In this document: one piece after another, positions 7,580 through 14,478 of the stretch
Layout: each line of letters opens with the position of its first letter
Position numbering within the stretch: the first letter of the stretch is position 1
IMG/VR virus record: IMGVR_UViG_3300022825_000015
Coordinates: 1 to 28,918 of that record
DNA: 28,918 nucleotides
DNA from: a virus
Reading direction: 5' to 3' (one strand)
Notes under the pieces: model-generated
Database searches by the model: none
What the model was told of the DNA's origin: nothing
What the model saw: the letters and a program-made list of their open reading frames with translations, nothing else
Program-made: the position numbers and the translations under genes

Positions 7580-8277
7580 TGCCAACTGCAACATCATTTA
7601 ATGCACTAGGAAGTGGCAACGGGTTTTCGTTTTGCTTGGATAAAGTTGACGTTTCTGATTATGACAATATTTCACCGTGGACACTTAGTCAGGCTTGCGC
7701 TATCTACTGGAATCTAAACGCAATAATAGGATTTTTTAATATAGTTGATGTTGATACACTGGAAAACGTTCCAATTAATGACGTTCGAATCGGAGATGAT
7801 ATTCGCTACAACTCTGAAAATGGTAATGAAACAAGCGATGACTCTGATTACTCAGAAGTGGTGCCAACACAGAGGGTTTGCAATTCTAGCCGGACGGGAG
7901 AAAAAGACACTGAATTAGGAAATGGATTTAATGATTCAAGAATATCTGCTAGATTGGAAAGCAATTGCATTGTTAAATATTATGATGGGGACACATCTGA
8001 CGAGGACAACTTTTTGGGGTATGGAATGAAAATTGACTCTATTGCTCAACCACTTGGATTTGCTTACGGTTTTGTAGTAAATAGTGGTTCTCAGTTTGCT
8101 CACACAATTATCACAACGTTTTACAAGGCTACTGATTACGGCTCTTTAGCACCTTACATAACAGTGTCAGAAGTTACTTTTAGCGGAATACCTTTGCTCA
8201 AATTAAAAATTGAAACGGGTTCTTCTGGATTAGGCTCAGACATTACCGACCTAGAATTTTACACCTACACCACTTAA
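7579..8277 (+). CDS. AT-rich tail-region protein of unknown function
   Basis: This 232-residue acidic, Asn/Ser/Tyr-rich protein lies between tail tip genes. Its codon usage is clearly more AT-rich than the flanking genes (many TTT, GAT, AAT, TTA), which suggests separate origin. The protein contains four Cys and an Asp-rich loop (NGNETSDDSDYSEVVP near residue 82). No family is recognised; from position it may be a fibre or adhesion accessory. The frame continues in phase beyond its TAA for 43 more sense codons (see 8278-8409), which may be a relic or a rare read-through extension. Confidence 0.7.
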   Translation: MPTATSFNALGSGNGFSFCLDKVDVSDYDNISPWTLSQACAIYWNLNAIIGFFNIVDVDTLENVPINDVRIGDDIRYNSENGNETSDDSDYSEVVPTQRVCNSSRTGEKDTELGNGFNDSRISARLESNCIVKYYDGDTSDEDNFLGYGMKIDSIAQPLGFAYGFVVNSGSQFAHTIITTFYKATDYGSLAPYITVSEVTFSGIPLLKLKIETGSSGLGSDITDLEFYTYTT

Positions 8278-8409
8278 CCCACCCACACCACTGACGGCGA
8301 TACGGGATGGGGAAGCATTACCACGAGCCAACAAGGCGCAGTCAGTCCAGTAATACATATCAAGAGCGAGGCGTCTACGGAAGTGCTTTTCGCCATTGCG
8401 CCGCAGTAA
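8278..8409 (+). pseudogene. In-frame coding remnant after the stop of the AT-rich gene
   Basis: The frame of the gene ending at 8277 remains open after TAA to a second TAA at 8407. It translates to a protein-like sequence: TTDGDTGWGSITTSQQ, GAVSPVIHIKSEASTE, VLFAIAPQ. Base composition is GC-rich like the older tail genes and unlike the 7579 gene. The simplest reading is the 3' end of a previous gene whose 5' part was replaced by the AT-rich one. Low-level stop read-through giving a 276-residue protein is the alternative. Either would explain why a 177-base gap exists in an otherwise tightly packed operon. Confidence 0.45.
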
Positions 8410-8417
8410 CCGCAAGA

Positions 8418-8453
8418 TTGACATTTGCCGCCGTATCCGTTTTATGGATACAC
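8418..8453 (+). promoter_or_regulatory. 21-bp GTATCC motif (perfect palindrome, core inverted) with upstream TTGACA
   Basis: GTATCC-N7-GGATAC at 8433-8451 plus AC. Its 19-bp core is the exact reverse complement of the core at 2783-2801, while the downstream bases ACACAATGGCA are the same. TTGACA at 8418 is 37 bases before ATG 8455, the same distance as at 2768. The -10 region is weak (TTTATG at 17 bases). Confidence 0.55.
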
Positions 8454-8454
8454 A

Positions 8455-10368
8455 ATGGCAATCGACCTTTACATAAACACCGAAGCCCGCAGCCTCGAAA
8501 CTGCAATCGTGACAGGCACCAAGCGGCCAACTGAGTCCGCCCGAATCCGCGAGTTCGTGCAGGGTGCCGATCAGGACTACATCTTGCACCTGATCAATAC
8601 CGACGGTAGCTACGACAGCCGCAGCGGTGACGCAGCCGTAGCAATGCGCGTAGGCGTGTCTGTGCGGGGCGGCACCGCCAAGACTGGCAAGTTCACCCTG
8701 ACCGCTGGCGCAATCACCTCAGAGGCTATCAGCTTCGGCGCGTCGGCCTCTGCACTTGAGGCGGCGCTCAACCGCATGAACTCCGGCGCAGGGCCATACG
8801 GCGACAAGGTGAAGGCGCAGAAACTCGGTGACGGCATGTGGCTCATTATCTTTGACACCGCTGGCGCTCAAGATGCGCTGGCCGCCGAAAGCCTAAACCT
8901 ATTCCCTGAGTCTGGCGTCATCCCAAACCTCTACGTGACCGGCACATCAACCATACGTTGCCAGCAGATCATCCGCGTAGCCCGTCAGCCCGCAATCTAC
9001 AGCGAGACATGGACAGCAGCGGGCACCACGTTCACGGGCACGCTCGACGCATCAACCGCCCGCGTGGCGCAACTGCTCAACGACGACCGCAGCGCTCAAG
9101 TCGTGTTCGAGGTCAAGGCCGACGACACCATCCTTTGCTCCGTCCCTTGCCGCATCCTGCCCGCCGTAGCCGACACTAGCTCATTCACCGGCGCAAGCCT
9201 TCCGACCTCTGCAACCGAGGCTTACGTGACCGCAGCCATTGCAGGTAGCCGCTCGCTGATCGGCAATACGATATTCGTGGCTAAGAATGGCACCGACACC
9301 CGCACCGGCCTCGACCCTCACGACATCCGCAAACCGTTTCTGACCGTCAACGCAGCGCAGGCAGTGGCGGTGAGCGGCGACACTATCATGGTGTTTGCTG
9401 GCGACTACAGCGCAGAGACCGCGCTCGGTGGCGTGGACGGCGTCTACTATCAAGGTCTGGACGGCGCAACGTTGCCAGCGTTTAACGTGGTGACTGGGAT
9501 TACTATTTACGGCAGCGGATTGGCGCAGTCGCTCACTTGCAATCATGCCAGCGCGGTGATGAATTTCGCGCGGATGGATGCGGTTACTTCTATTACTTGC
9601 TCTAGCGGCGAGCAAACCGCTGGCAACGCGGGCACTTATATTGAGTGCAACGGCGGAATCCAGGCAGCAGGTAATGCTGGCACTTCTATTTATTGCTCTA
9701 GCGGCGAGCAAACCGCTGGCAACGCGGGCACTTATATTGAGTGCTACAACGGCGAGCAAACCGCAGGTAACGCTGGCGATAATATTGTTTGCTACAACGG
9801 CGTGCAGACAGCAGGTAACGCTGGCGATAATATTGTTTGCTACAACGGCGTGCAGACAGCAGGCAACGCAGGCACTTCTATTTCTTGCTCCGGCGGAGTG
9901 CAAAACGCAGGCAACGCAGGCACTTTTATTGCTTGCAGCGCCGGCGTGCAAACAATCACTCGCGCAAACTTCACCTCAACAGACCGCCCCGTCAGATTGT
10001 CAGGATCAGGCAGCCTCACCATCACGGGCCGCATCGAGTCCACCCAGTCAAACGGTGTGATCGTGGACATCTCAAATAACTGGAGCGGCACACTCAACGC
10101 CGTCGACTGCGACCTCACAGCCACAACCGTCGGTGGCGACGGCGCAACCATCGGCATCAATTACGGCACTGGCGTCACGGGCAATGTGCAGCTCAAGAAC
10201 TGCACCATCATCACGGCCAAGAACGGCAGCGGCACCGCCAAGAGCATCGACGCGCCATCAGCACAGACCGTCTACGTGCAGGGCTCGCTCAACCAAACAC
10301 ACGCGGTTGATTCCGACATCACGCTGGCAGGCGGCGCTGCGATCACCAACACCGCATTCACCGTGTAG
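8455..10368 (+). CDS. Tail fibre/spike with beta-helix-like 16-residue cysteine repeats
   Basis: This 637-residue protein starts at ATG 8455; a TTG at 8425 is also in frame but would place the 21-bp motif inside the gene. Residues 1-240 are a beta-rich N-terminal region (MAIDLYINTEARSLETAIVTGTK...), probably the tail-attachment part. Around residue 275, IFVAKNGTDTRTGLDPHDIRKPFLTVNAAQA is the 'V...G.D...G.. ..pf.ti..A' opening of pectate-lyase-like right-handed beta-helix proteins. Residues 378-505 hold eight 16-residue repeats, each with a Cys at position 5 and most ending QTAGNAG. The end (residues 506-637) looks like further beta-helix rungs. It is probably a receptor-binding or depolymerising fibre; no catalytic residues can be assigned. 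Confidence 0.75.
   Translation: MAIDLYINTEARSLETAIVTGTKRPTESARIREFVQGADQDYILHLINTDGSYDSRSGDAAVAMRVGVSVRGGTAKTGKFTLTAGAITSEAISFGASASALEAALNRMNSGAGPYGDKVKAQKLGDGMWLIIFDTAGAQDALAAESLNLFPESGVIPNLYVTGTSTIRCQQIIRVARQPAIYSETWTAAGTTFTGTLDASTARVAQLLNDDRSAQVVFEVKADDTILCSVPCRILPAVADTSSFTGASLPTSATEAYVTAAIAGSRSLIGNTIFVAKNGTDTRTGLDPHDIRKPFLTVNAAQAVAVSGDTIMVFAGDYSAETALGGVDGVYYQGLDGATLPAFNVVTGITIYGSGLAQSLTCNHASAVMNFARMDAVTSITCSSGEQTAGNAGTYIECNGGIQAAGNAGTSIYCSSGEQTAGNAGTYIECYNGEQTAGNAGDNIVCYNGVQTAGNAGDNIVCYNGVQTAGNAGTSISCSGGVQNAGNAGTFIACSAGVQTITRANFTSTDRPVRLSGSGSLTITGRIESTQSNGVIVDISNNWSGTLNAVDCDLTATTVGGDGATIGINYGTGVTGNVQLKNCTIITAKNGSGTAKSIDAPSAQTVYVQGSLNQTHAVDSDITLAGGAAITNTAFTV
9586..9969 (+). repeat. Eight tandem 48-bp repeats coding 16-residue rungs
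   Basis: Eight in-frame units of exactly 48 bp begin at 9586. The pattern is (T/D)xI.C..G.QTAGNAG. Units 1 and 3 differ by two or three bases, and units 5 and 6 by two, so units have been copied recently, while unit 8 has diverged. Cys recurs every 16 residues. Confidence 0.95.
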
Positions 10369-10387
10369 CCGACCGCCGCGAATCACT

Positions 10388-10418
10388 TTGACAAAACGTA
10401 TCCATAATCCTAATACAC
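10388..10418 (+). promoter_or_regulatory. Promoter with 21-bp GTATCC motif; predicts leaderless mRNA
   Basis: TTGACA (10388-10393), 17-base spacer, TAATAC (10411-10416), then six bases and ATG 10423. The spacing is ideal for a housekeeping-sigma promoter, and transcription would begin at or beside the ATG. The 21-bp motif (10398-10418) covers the spacer and the -10 hexamer. Confidence 0.65.
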
Positions 10419-10422
10419 TACC

Positions 10423-10722
10423 ATGAGCCAACTTCCCGCACTCACTGCCAACGGCAGCACCACACCAATCGCCGCAAACGGCGCTTACACACTCTCCGCG
10501 GCTGGCACGTTCGACAGCGCGACCGTAACCATGCAAGCGTCATGGGACGGCGGCACCACATACCACGACTTGACTGACTCCAACGGCACGGCGTTTGCAG
10601 CTACGGACAACAAAGCCGAGAACATCGATGTGGCAAAGTGCCTGTTTCGCGCAACCATGACCGACGCAGGCGGTTCTTCCAGCGTGATCGTTTCAATCTC
10701 AACCTTCCGCGACCTCCGCTAA
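10423..10722 (+). CDS. Small beta-rich virion protein
   Basis: This 99-residue protein lies between two fibre genes and is joined to the next by TAATG. The middle (GTFDSATVTMQASWDGGTTYHDLTDSNG, residues 25-52) is the typical pattern of small phage beta-sandwich proteins that read 'sg.f.gatV.lq.s.DgGttw..l....g'. Those are often found beside fibre or head-fibre genes. The role may be an adaptor or a decoration of the fibre, but this is inferred. The start lies six bases after a well-formed -10 hexamer and no ribosome-binding sequence is possible in between. Confidence 0.7.
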   Translation: MSQLPALTANGSTTPIAANGAYTLSAAGTFDSATVTMQASWDGGTTYHDLTDSNGTAFAATDNKAENIDVAKCLFRATMTDAGGSSSVIVSISTFRDLR

Positions 10723-12383
10723 TGCCAGTGCAGCCCATAGTCCGCAGCATCGTCCGCCCGACAGTCACCGGCATCGTCCGAAGTTTCGGGCAGCGGGCAA
10801 GCCCACTTGACGCCTACCCCGGAGCAGCAGGAGCATACTCCCCGATGGCACTGGCGAAAGATTTTGCGTCAGGCTCGCCTACAATTAACGCACAGCGGAA
10901 CAGCGACGAAGCTCGACGAGATTTTACTTATCAAGAAATCATAAATGGAGACCTTGCTACATGGTCTCAATCGGGCGGAGCGTGGATTTTTATTTATTAC
11001 GACCAATCTGGAAATACCAATAATTTAGTGCAAGCGACTCGATCTGCGCAGCATCAAATAGTTGCTGCGGGTGTGCTGCTCACACAGCAAGAAATGCCTT
11101 GCGGGGTTTCCACGGGAACCAGTTTCTACGACTTTGAGACAACCGTTTCTTTGACTGGAGCGTTTTCTGTTTTTTCGGTGGTAGAGTATGGGGTAGGAGG
11201 AAACGGTACATTGTTAGGGGCAACGGGGTCACCTAACCCTCGACTTCGCGCAGTAGAAACCTCGGGAAATTGGGAAATTGTTAATGGCGATGGAACAGTT
11301 AATATCAATGTAGGTTACTCTAATGATCGCCGTAGGCTTTCGCACATAAGGACAGCAGCAAATGTAAATAACGTCAGAACAGGAACTTTTTCTAGGGGAA
11401 CCGCGTCGCTTTCTGGCACGTTTTCTTTTTCCCGTGCTTTTTCCCGAAATAATGGGTTTGATTCTATTGATGGAAAAGTTCAGGTCTTAATAATTTACGC
11501 ATCTGATCAAACGTCAAACCAAGCGGGGATTGATGCAAAACTAAATGCTCTATTAAAAAAGCCTAAGGATGTTTTTATTATGTTAGGTCAATCAAATATG
11601 GTTGGGCGTAATGTAGATGGGACATCAGCAACAACTCGTGCAAACGATGGTAACCTCCTTGAGCAACGAAATTTAGGGGGCAGTGACGAATTTTATGGCA
11701 GATTTTTAGATTATTACCCGTCTGGCTCAGTTACAGGATTCGGCCCTAATGTTGGATTATCTCGTTATCTCTATGCCACTCACGGCAGTAGGAATATAAA
11801 CATAGTAAGATTTGCCATCGGAGGAACATCTGTTGCGTCATTTTTAGCCGAAAGCCGCAGACTACTAGACCCCCAAGACGACTTGCCTCCAGGTGACGCG
11901 GATCAGTGGGCTTCAATGATTGCTTATGTTAATGCAAGGCTTGCCAAAATACAGGAAGATTCTGGCTCTTCCGTTCGTATTTATTTCGTGTGGTTTCAAG
12001 GCGCAGAGGATTCAAACTACACGGGTTCAGAAGGAGGCTACACACAAGATTTAGCTGGCATGTATCAAACGCACCTTACTCGCTTACTTGAAGATTTACG
12101 CGCTAATGTAACAGGGGCAACTTCCGCCACTCGCGCTATTATTATACGGTCACCTGATTGGAATGGTAATGGTGAGGGCGGTGGAGATAAACCAGGTCAG
12201 AATGAAGTCCGCGCAGCACAGGTGACCGTTGCAAATTTAAGCTCAGCTAATATCTGGGTGGATTCCGATTCTCCCGAAGGTGTTACAGCCACATGGGAAG
12301 ACGCTAGCCATATAGATGCCGCGACTCAAGAGCGTCTAGGTATTGCTACCGCAAAAGCTTGGATCAATAATTCAAACGGATAA
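10722..12383 (+). CDS. Tail fibre with LamG-like N-terminal region and SGNH (sialate O-acetylesterase-type) esterase domain
   Basis: This 553-residue protein starts at ATG 10722 (TAATG overlap); the frame is open further upstream but that is within the previous gene. Residues 27-250 (DAYPGAAGAYSPMAL..., WIFIYYDQSGNTNNLVQAT...) match the jelly-roll module found in many phage fibres. Residues 285-545 are an SGNH hydrolase of the SASA/DUF303 type: block I GQSNM at 289-293 (Ser291 nucleophile), block II GGTSV at 367, WFQGAED at 424-430, and DASH at 527-530 giving Asp527 and His530. It should remove O-acetyl groups from surface glycans during adsorption. The first 55 codons are GC-rich and the rest AT-rich, a sign of domain exchange. 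Confidence 0.88.
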   Translation: MPVQPIVRSIVRPTVTGIVRSFGQRASPLDAYPGAAGAYSPMALAKDFASGSPTINAQRNSDEARRDFTYQEIINGDLATWSQSGGAWIFIYYDQSGNTNNLVQATRSAQHQIVAAGVLLTQQEMPCGVSTGTSFYDFETTVSLTGAFSVFSVVEYGVGGNGTLLGATGSPNPRLRAVETSGNWEIVNGDGTVNINVGYSNDRRRLSHIRTAANVNNVRTGTFSRGTASLSGTFSFSRAFSRNNGFDSIDGKVQVLIIYASDQTSNQAGIDAKLNALLKKPKDVFIMLGQSNMVGRNVDGTSATTRANDGNLLEQRNLGGSDEFYGRFLDYYPSGSVTGFGPNVGLSRYLYATHGSRNINIVRFAIGGTSVASFLAESRRLLDPQDDLPPGDADQWASMIAYVNARLAKIQEDSGSSVRIYFVWFQGAEDSNYTGSEGGYTQDLAGMYQTHLTRLLEDLRANVTGATSATRAIIIRSPDWNGNGEGGGDKPGQNEVRAAQVTVANLSSANIWVDSDSPEGVTATWEDASHIDAATQERLGIATAKAWINNSNG

Positions 12384-12392
12384 TTTAAGACC

Positions 12393-12677
12393 ATGCCAAA
12401 CCAATCCAACACGATTCAAATCCCGAACAAATACGCGAGCTTAATACTGGTAGGATCGCTACTATTTTTAGGAATGGTATCGATCTACGCAGGCACCGAA
12501 GCCCGCGACCTCAAAAAAGCCGTGCAGGCAAGCAGCATGGCAGACGAGCGACAAGACGCGACGATTGACGCGATACTGCAAACGCAAGCGGACGGCAAAA
12601 AGGCCACCGAAAAACTGACTGATGCCGTGATCGGGCTGACCGTTGAAATCGCCAAGATACCGCGAGACAACCAATGA
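12393..12677 (+). CDS. Membrane protein with coiled-coil tail; inner-membrane spanin candidate
   Basis: This 94-residue protein has one transmembrane segment (residues about 15-34, YASLILVGSLLFLGMVSIYA). An Arg/Lys/Glu-rich helical tail follows with hydrophobic spacing typical of a coiled coil (DLKKAVQASSMADERQDATID...). This N-in topology, the small size and the overlap (ATGA) with a proline-rich lipoprotein match the Rz/Rz1 arrangement. A holin or a simple tail-associated membrane protein is possible. No endolysin was seen nearby, which lowers confidence in a lysis cassette. Confidence 0.5.
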   Translation: MPNQSNTIQIPNKYASLILVGSLLFLGMVSIYAGTEARDLKKAVQASSMADERQDATIDAILQTQADGKKATEKLTDAVIGLTVEIAKIPRDNQ

Positions 12678-12904
12678 CCGACCGCATCATCACCGCCGTA
12701 CTTGCTGTATCCGTAATCCTGATACACTGCGCAGGGTGTGCGTCGCGACCACTTCCGACGCCGATGGCAACGGTTGATATTTACGTGACCGACGATGGAT
12801 TCTTCGTGATCACCGAGCGCGACTCTGACGAGTCTATCGCCTACAGATTTAACGTCACAGATATCCACCCAATCGAACCGCCAACACCAATCCCAACGCC
12901 ATGA
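12674..12904 (+). CDS. Small proline-rich lipoprotein; outer-membrane spanin candidate
   Basis: This 76-residue protein has a signal peptide (MTDRIITAVLAVSVILIHCAGC) whose lipobox ends at Cys22. The remaining 54 residues contain eleven Pro, ending PIEPPTPIPTP, as in Rz1-type outer-membrane spanins. It overlaps the preceding membrane protein by ATGA and the next lipoprotein by ATGA. The leader also carries a perfect form of the 21-bp GTATCC motif at the DNA level. Confidence 0.6.
   Translation: MTDRIITAVLAVSVILIHCAGCASRPLPTPMATVDIYVTDDGFFVITERDSDESIAYRFNVTDIHPIEPPTPIPTP
12707..12727 (+). promoter_or_regulatory. 21-bp GTATCC motif inside the lipoprotein leader
   Basis: GTATCC-GTAATCC-TGATAC-AC in the signal-peptide coding region, in frame as VSVILI. 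It matches 10398-10418 at 19 of 21 positions. The match in a coding region can come from a shared peptide with 12934, so its function as a site is uncertain. Confidence 0.35.
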
Positions 12905-13554
12905 CACTCCGAAACATCACAACCCTTTTTACTGTATCCATAATCCTGATACTGGGCGCAGGTTGTTCGAGTGTCGGACTCCAGAGCAAGCGCATTTTCC
13001 AAGACAACGTCGCCGCGCCCGTGGTCAAGGAGGTTACCGAGGACATCCGCCAAGCCGCCGACTACTTGTCAAAAGCCGTAGAACAGCCCGCAGAAGCAAA
13101 GGGCGTAGCGATAGACCTCTCGCAGCGTGTAGGCTCTCCTGAGCGTCCTATCCTCGCAGCAAACGACGTTTCCGCCGCACTGACCAAAGGTAACCGCTCA
13201 CACGAGGATGATCTAGCCGACTTGATGGCATGGCTCGACAAGCGCGAAGGCACGGCACTGGAAGGCACTGGACTGTCGCTATGGGGCGCAGGCGGCTTTG
13301 TCGTCGTGCTGCTGATCGTCGTCGCTTGCGTGCTAGTGCCTGCGCTAATCCCGCTCGTCATACAGCTAGTGCAGACCATTGCAGGCACATCGCGAGCCGT
13401 GCTAAAGCAGACAGGCGCGGCCATGGTGTCGGCGATTAGCGAATGGGAAACCGAAAACCCGACCGAAGCCGAAGAACTAAAGGCGATACTGTCGCGCAAG
13501 ATGGACACCAAGAGTAAGACGATCGTCAAGAAGCTCAAAGCTGGCCATCTCTAG
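12901..13554 (+). CDS. Lipoprotein with an internal transmembrane region; function unknown
   Basis: This 217-residue protein has a lipoprotein signal (TLFTVSIILILGAGC, Cys22). It has a helical middle region with Glu/Lys-rich segments and a second strongly hydrophobic region at about residues 131-158 (GGFVVVLLIVVACVLVPALIPLVIQLV). A basic helical end (AILSRKMDTKSKTIVKKLKAGHL) follows. A lipid anchor followed by a membrane-spanning segment is unusual for an outer-membrane lipoprotein and suggests an inner-membrane or bridging protein. Its position at the end of the late operon, behind the two spanin candidates, suggests lysis or superinfection exclusion. Its leader is similar to that of 12674 (VS(V/I)ILI), so the two may have arisen by partial duplication. 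Confidence 0.6.
   Translation: MTLRNITTLFTVSIILILGAGCSSVGLQSKRIFQDNVAAPVVKEVTEDIRQAADYLSKAVEQPAEAKGVAIDLSQRVGSPERPILAANDVSAALTKGNRSHEDDLADLMAWLDKREGTALEGTGLSLWGAGGFVVVLLIVVACVLVPALIPLVIQLVQTIAGTSRAVLKQTGAAMVSAISEWETENPTEAEELKAILSRKMDTKSKTIVKKLKAGHL
12934..12952 (+). promoter_or_regulatory. GTATCC motif inside the second lipoprotein leader
   Basis: GTATCC-ATAATCC-TGATAC, then TG instead of AC. Same relation to the coding frame as 12707-12727. Confidence 0.3.
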
Positions 13555-13615
13555 TGCCAGCGCCCACGCAGCGACAACTGCACTGGTATTGTGCTAAACA
13601 GCACCTCAAATCACG

Positions 13616-13658
13616 CCGCCTGCGACTATGCCTACACGAGCTAGTCAAGGCGGTTTTT
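13616..13658 (+). terminator. Probable terminator at the end of the late operon
   Basis: CCGCC (13616-13620) pairs with GGCGG (13649-13653) and GACT (13624) with AGTC (13643), with a small internal loop and 15-base apical loop, followed by TTTTT. It separates the late (+) genes from the convergent (-) genes. Confidence 0.6.
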
Positions 13659-13683
13659 CCGTCGCTGCGGTTGCCGCTGTGAC

Positions 13684-13923
13684 TTACAGGTTTTTCTCAA
13701 TCCGCGCCATCTCCGCAATCCGCGACGGCTTATCAACCACAAACCAGAACGCCCGCGCAGCCCGCACGAACGCGCCGATCCACGCCCACGTCACGACAGC
13801 CGAGAACTGCATAGCCTCGCCCGCCGTGTTTTCGCCGGTGAACACCAGCTCGATGCCGTCTAGGGTCAGCGCGAACTTCGGCACGTTGACGCGCCGGAAT
13901 CTGTATTTGTGCGCTTCACTCAT
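13684..13923 (-). CDS. Small protein with a hydrophobic segment, last gene of the minus-strand arm
   Basis: This 79-residue protein overlaps the preceding gene by 8 bases, with a GGAGG six bases before the ATG. The N-terminal half is basic (AHKYRFRRVNVPKFALTLDG); residues 41-63 (FSAVVTWAWIGAFVRAARAFWFVV) form one amphipathic or membrane-associating helix. Nothing is recognised. Its position at the end of a string of overlapping tiny genes suggests an accessory phage protein. Confidence 0.55.
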   Translation of the reverse strand: MSEAHKYRFRRVNVPKFALTLDGIELVFTGENTAGEAMQFSAVVTWAWIGAFVRAARAFWFVVDKPSRIAEMARIEKNL

Positions 13924-14182
13924 GTTCGCCCTCCGCGTCTAAAATCGCGTCAATGTCAAACCGGCTCCAGCAGTCCAACCGATCAAGGGAGTCGTCGCTT
14001 TCGCTTAGCAGCCAGTCCAGCCGCGCCCGCTCAGCAGCAAGATCAGCCTCGGCGGCGTGCATGCGCAGCTCGATCTTGCGGCAAAACGCGGCGTTGATCG
14101 TGTGCCCATAGCCGCGCCCTTCGTCGATGAGCTGGCGGTCGGTCAGCGGTGTGGTGGTTGGTGTGGTGGTTGGCGTGCTCAT
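13916..14182 (-). CDS. Phage accessory protein with 'RLDWLL' motif
   Basis: This 88-residue protein uses ATG 14182, which overlaps the upstream stop as ATGA; a longer frame to 14377 would run through the upstream gene. A GGAGG lies 10 bases before the start. After a Thr/Pro-repeat N-terminus (TPTTTPTTTP) it has a helix with Glu/Ala/Arg and then RLDWLLSESDDSLDRLD, followed by FDIDAILDAEGE. The 'RLDWL......R..ID.A.' ending is common in small proteins of temperate phage early regions. Function unknown. Confidence 0.6.
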   Translation of the reverse strand: MSTPTTTPTTTPLTDRQLIDEGRGYGHTINAAFCRKIELRMHAAEADLAAERARLDWLLSESDDSLDRLDCWSRFDIDAILDAEGEHE

Positions 14183-14478
14183 AGTGCGCAATCCTCCATT
14201 GCTGCCGTCAGGGTTGCAAAAGTGGCCTCTGCCTCTCGCAATGTCTGAAACGACCAGCCAGCGCGCCCCCACAACGTAGACGAGGGGTAAGACTCCGTTC
14301 CTTTCAGTGTCTTCTTGCCGACTGGCCAAGTGTAATCGGCCTTTGCTCGTTGGATCGTAATGACCTCGTAGCTGCAATGCCCTGCGCCCTTGCTTTTTCG
14401 GTATAGCGCATGCCCTGCGGTGCGCGTGAGTTGATCGTAATCAAAGCCGTCGTGGCGAATGTGAGTAGGTAGTTTCAT
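14179..14478 (-). CDS. Hypothetical small phage protein
   Basis: This 99-residue protein is coupled to both neighbours by ATGA overlaps. It has aromatic and basic character (MKLPTHIRHDGFDYDQLTRT, YEVITIQRAKADYTWPVGKK). The region SSTLWGRAGWSFQTLREAEATFATL near the end resembles the 'G..W......A...F..l' ending of small phage proteins that describe the displayed form of a field; no function is established. Not recognised further. Confidence 0.55.
   Translation of the reverse strand: MKLPTHIRHDGFDYDQLTRTAGHALYRKSKGAGHCSYEVITIQRAKADYTWPVGKKTLKGTESYPSSTLWGRAGWSFQTLREAEATFATLTAAMEDCAL

Noticed and set aside
9578-10060. Long alternative frames over the fibre repeats on both strands
   Set aside because: They arise because 48 bp is a multiple of three, so any open frame repeats without a stop; content is low-complexity Ala/Leu/Ser text.
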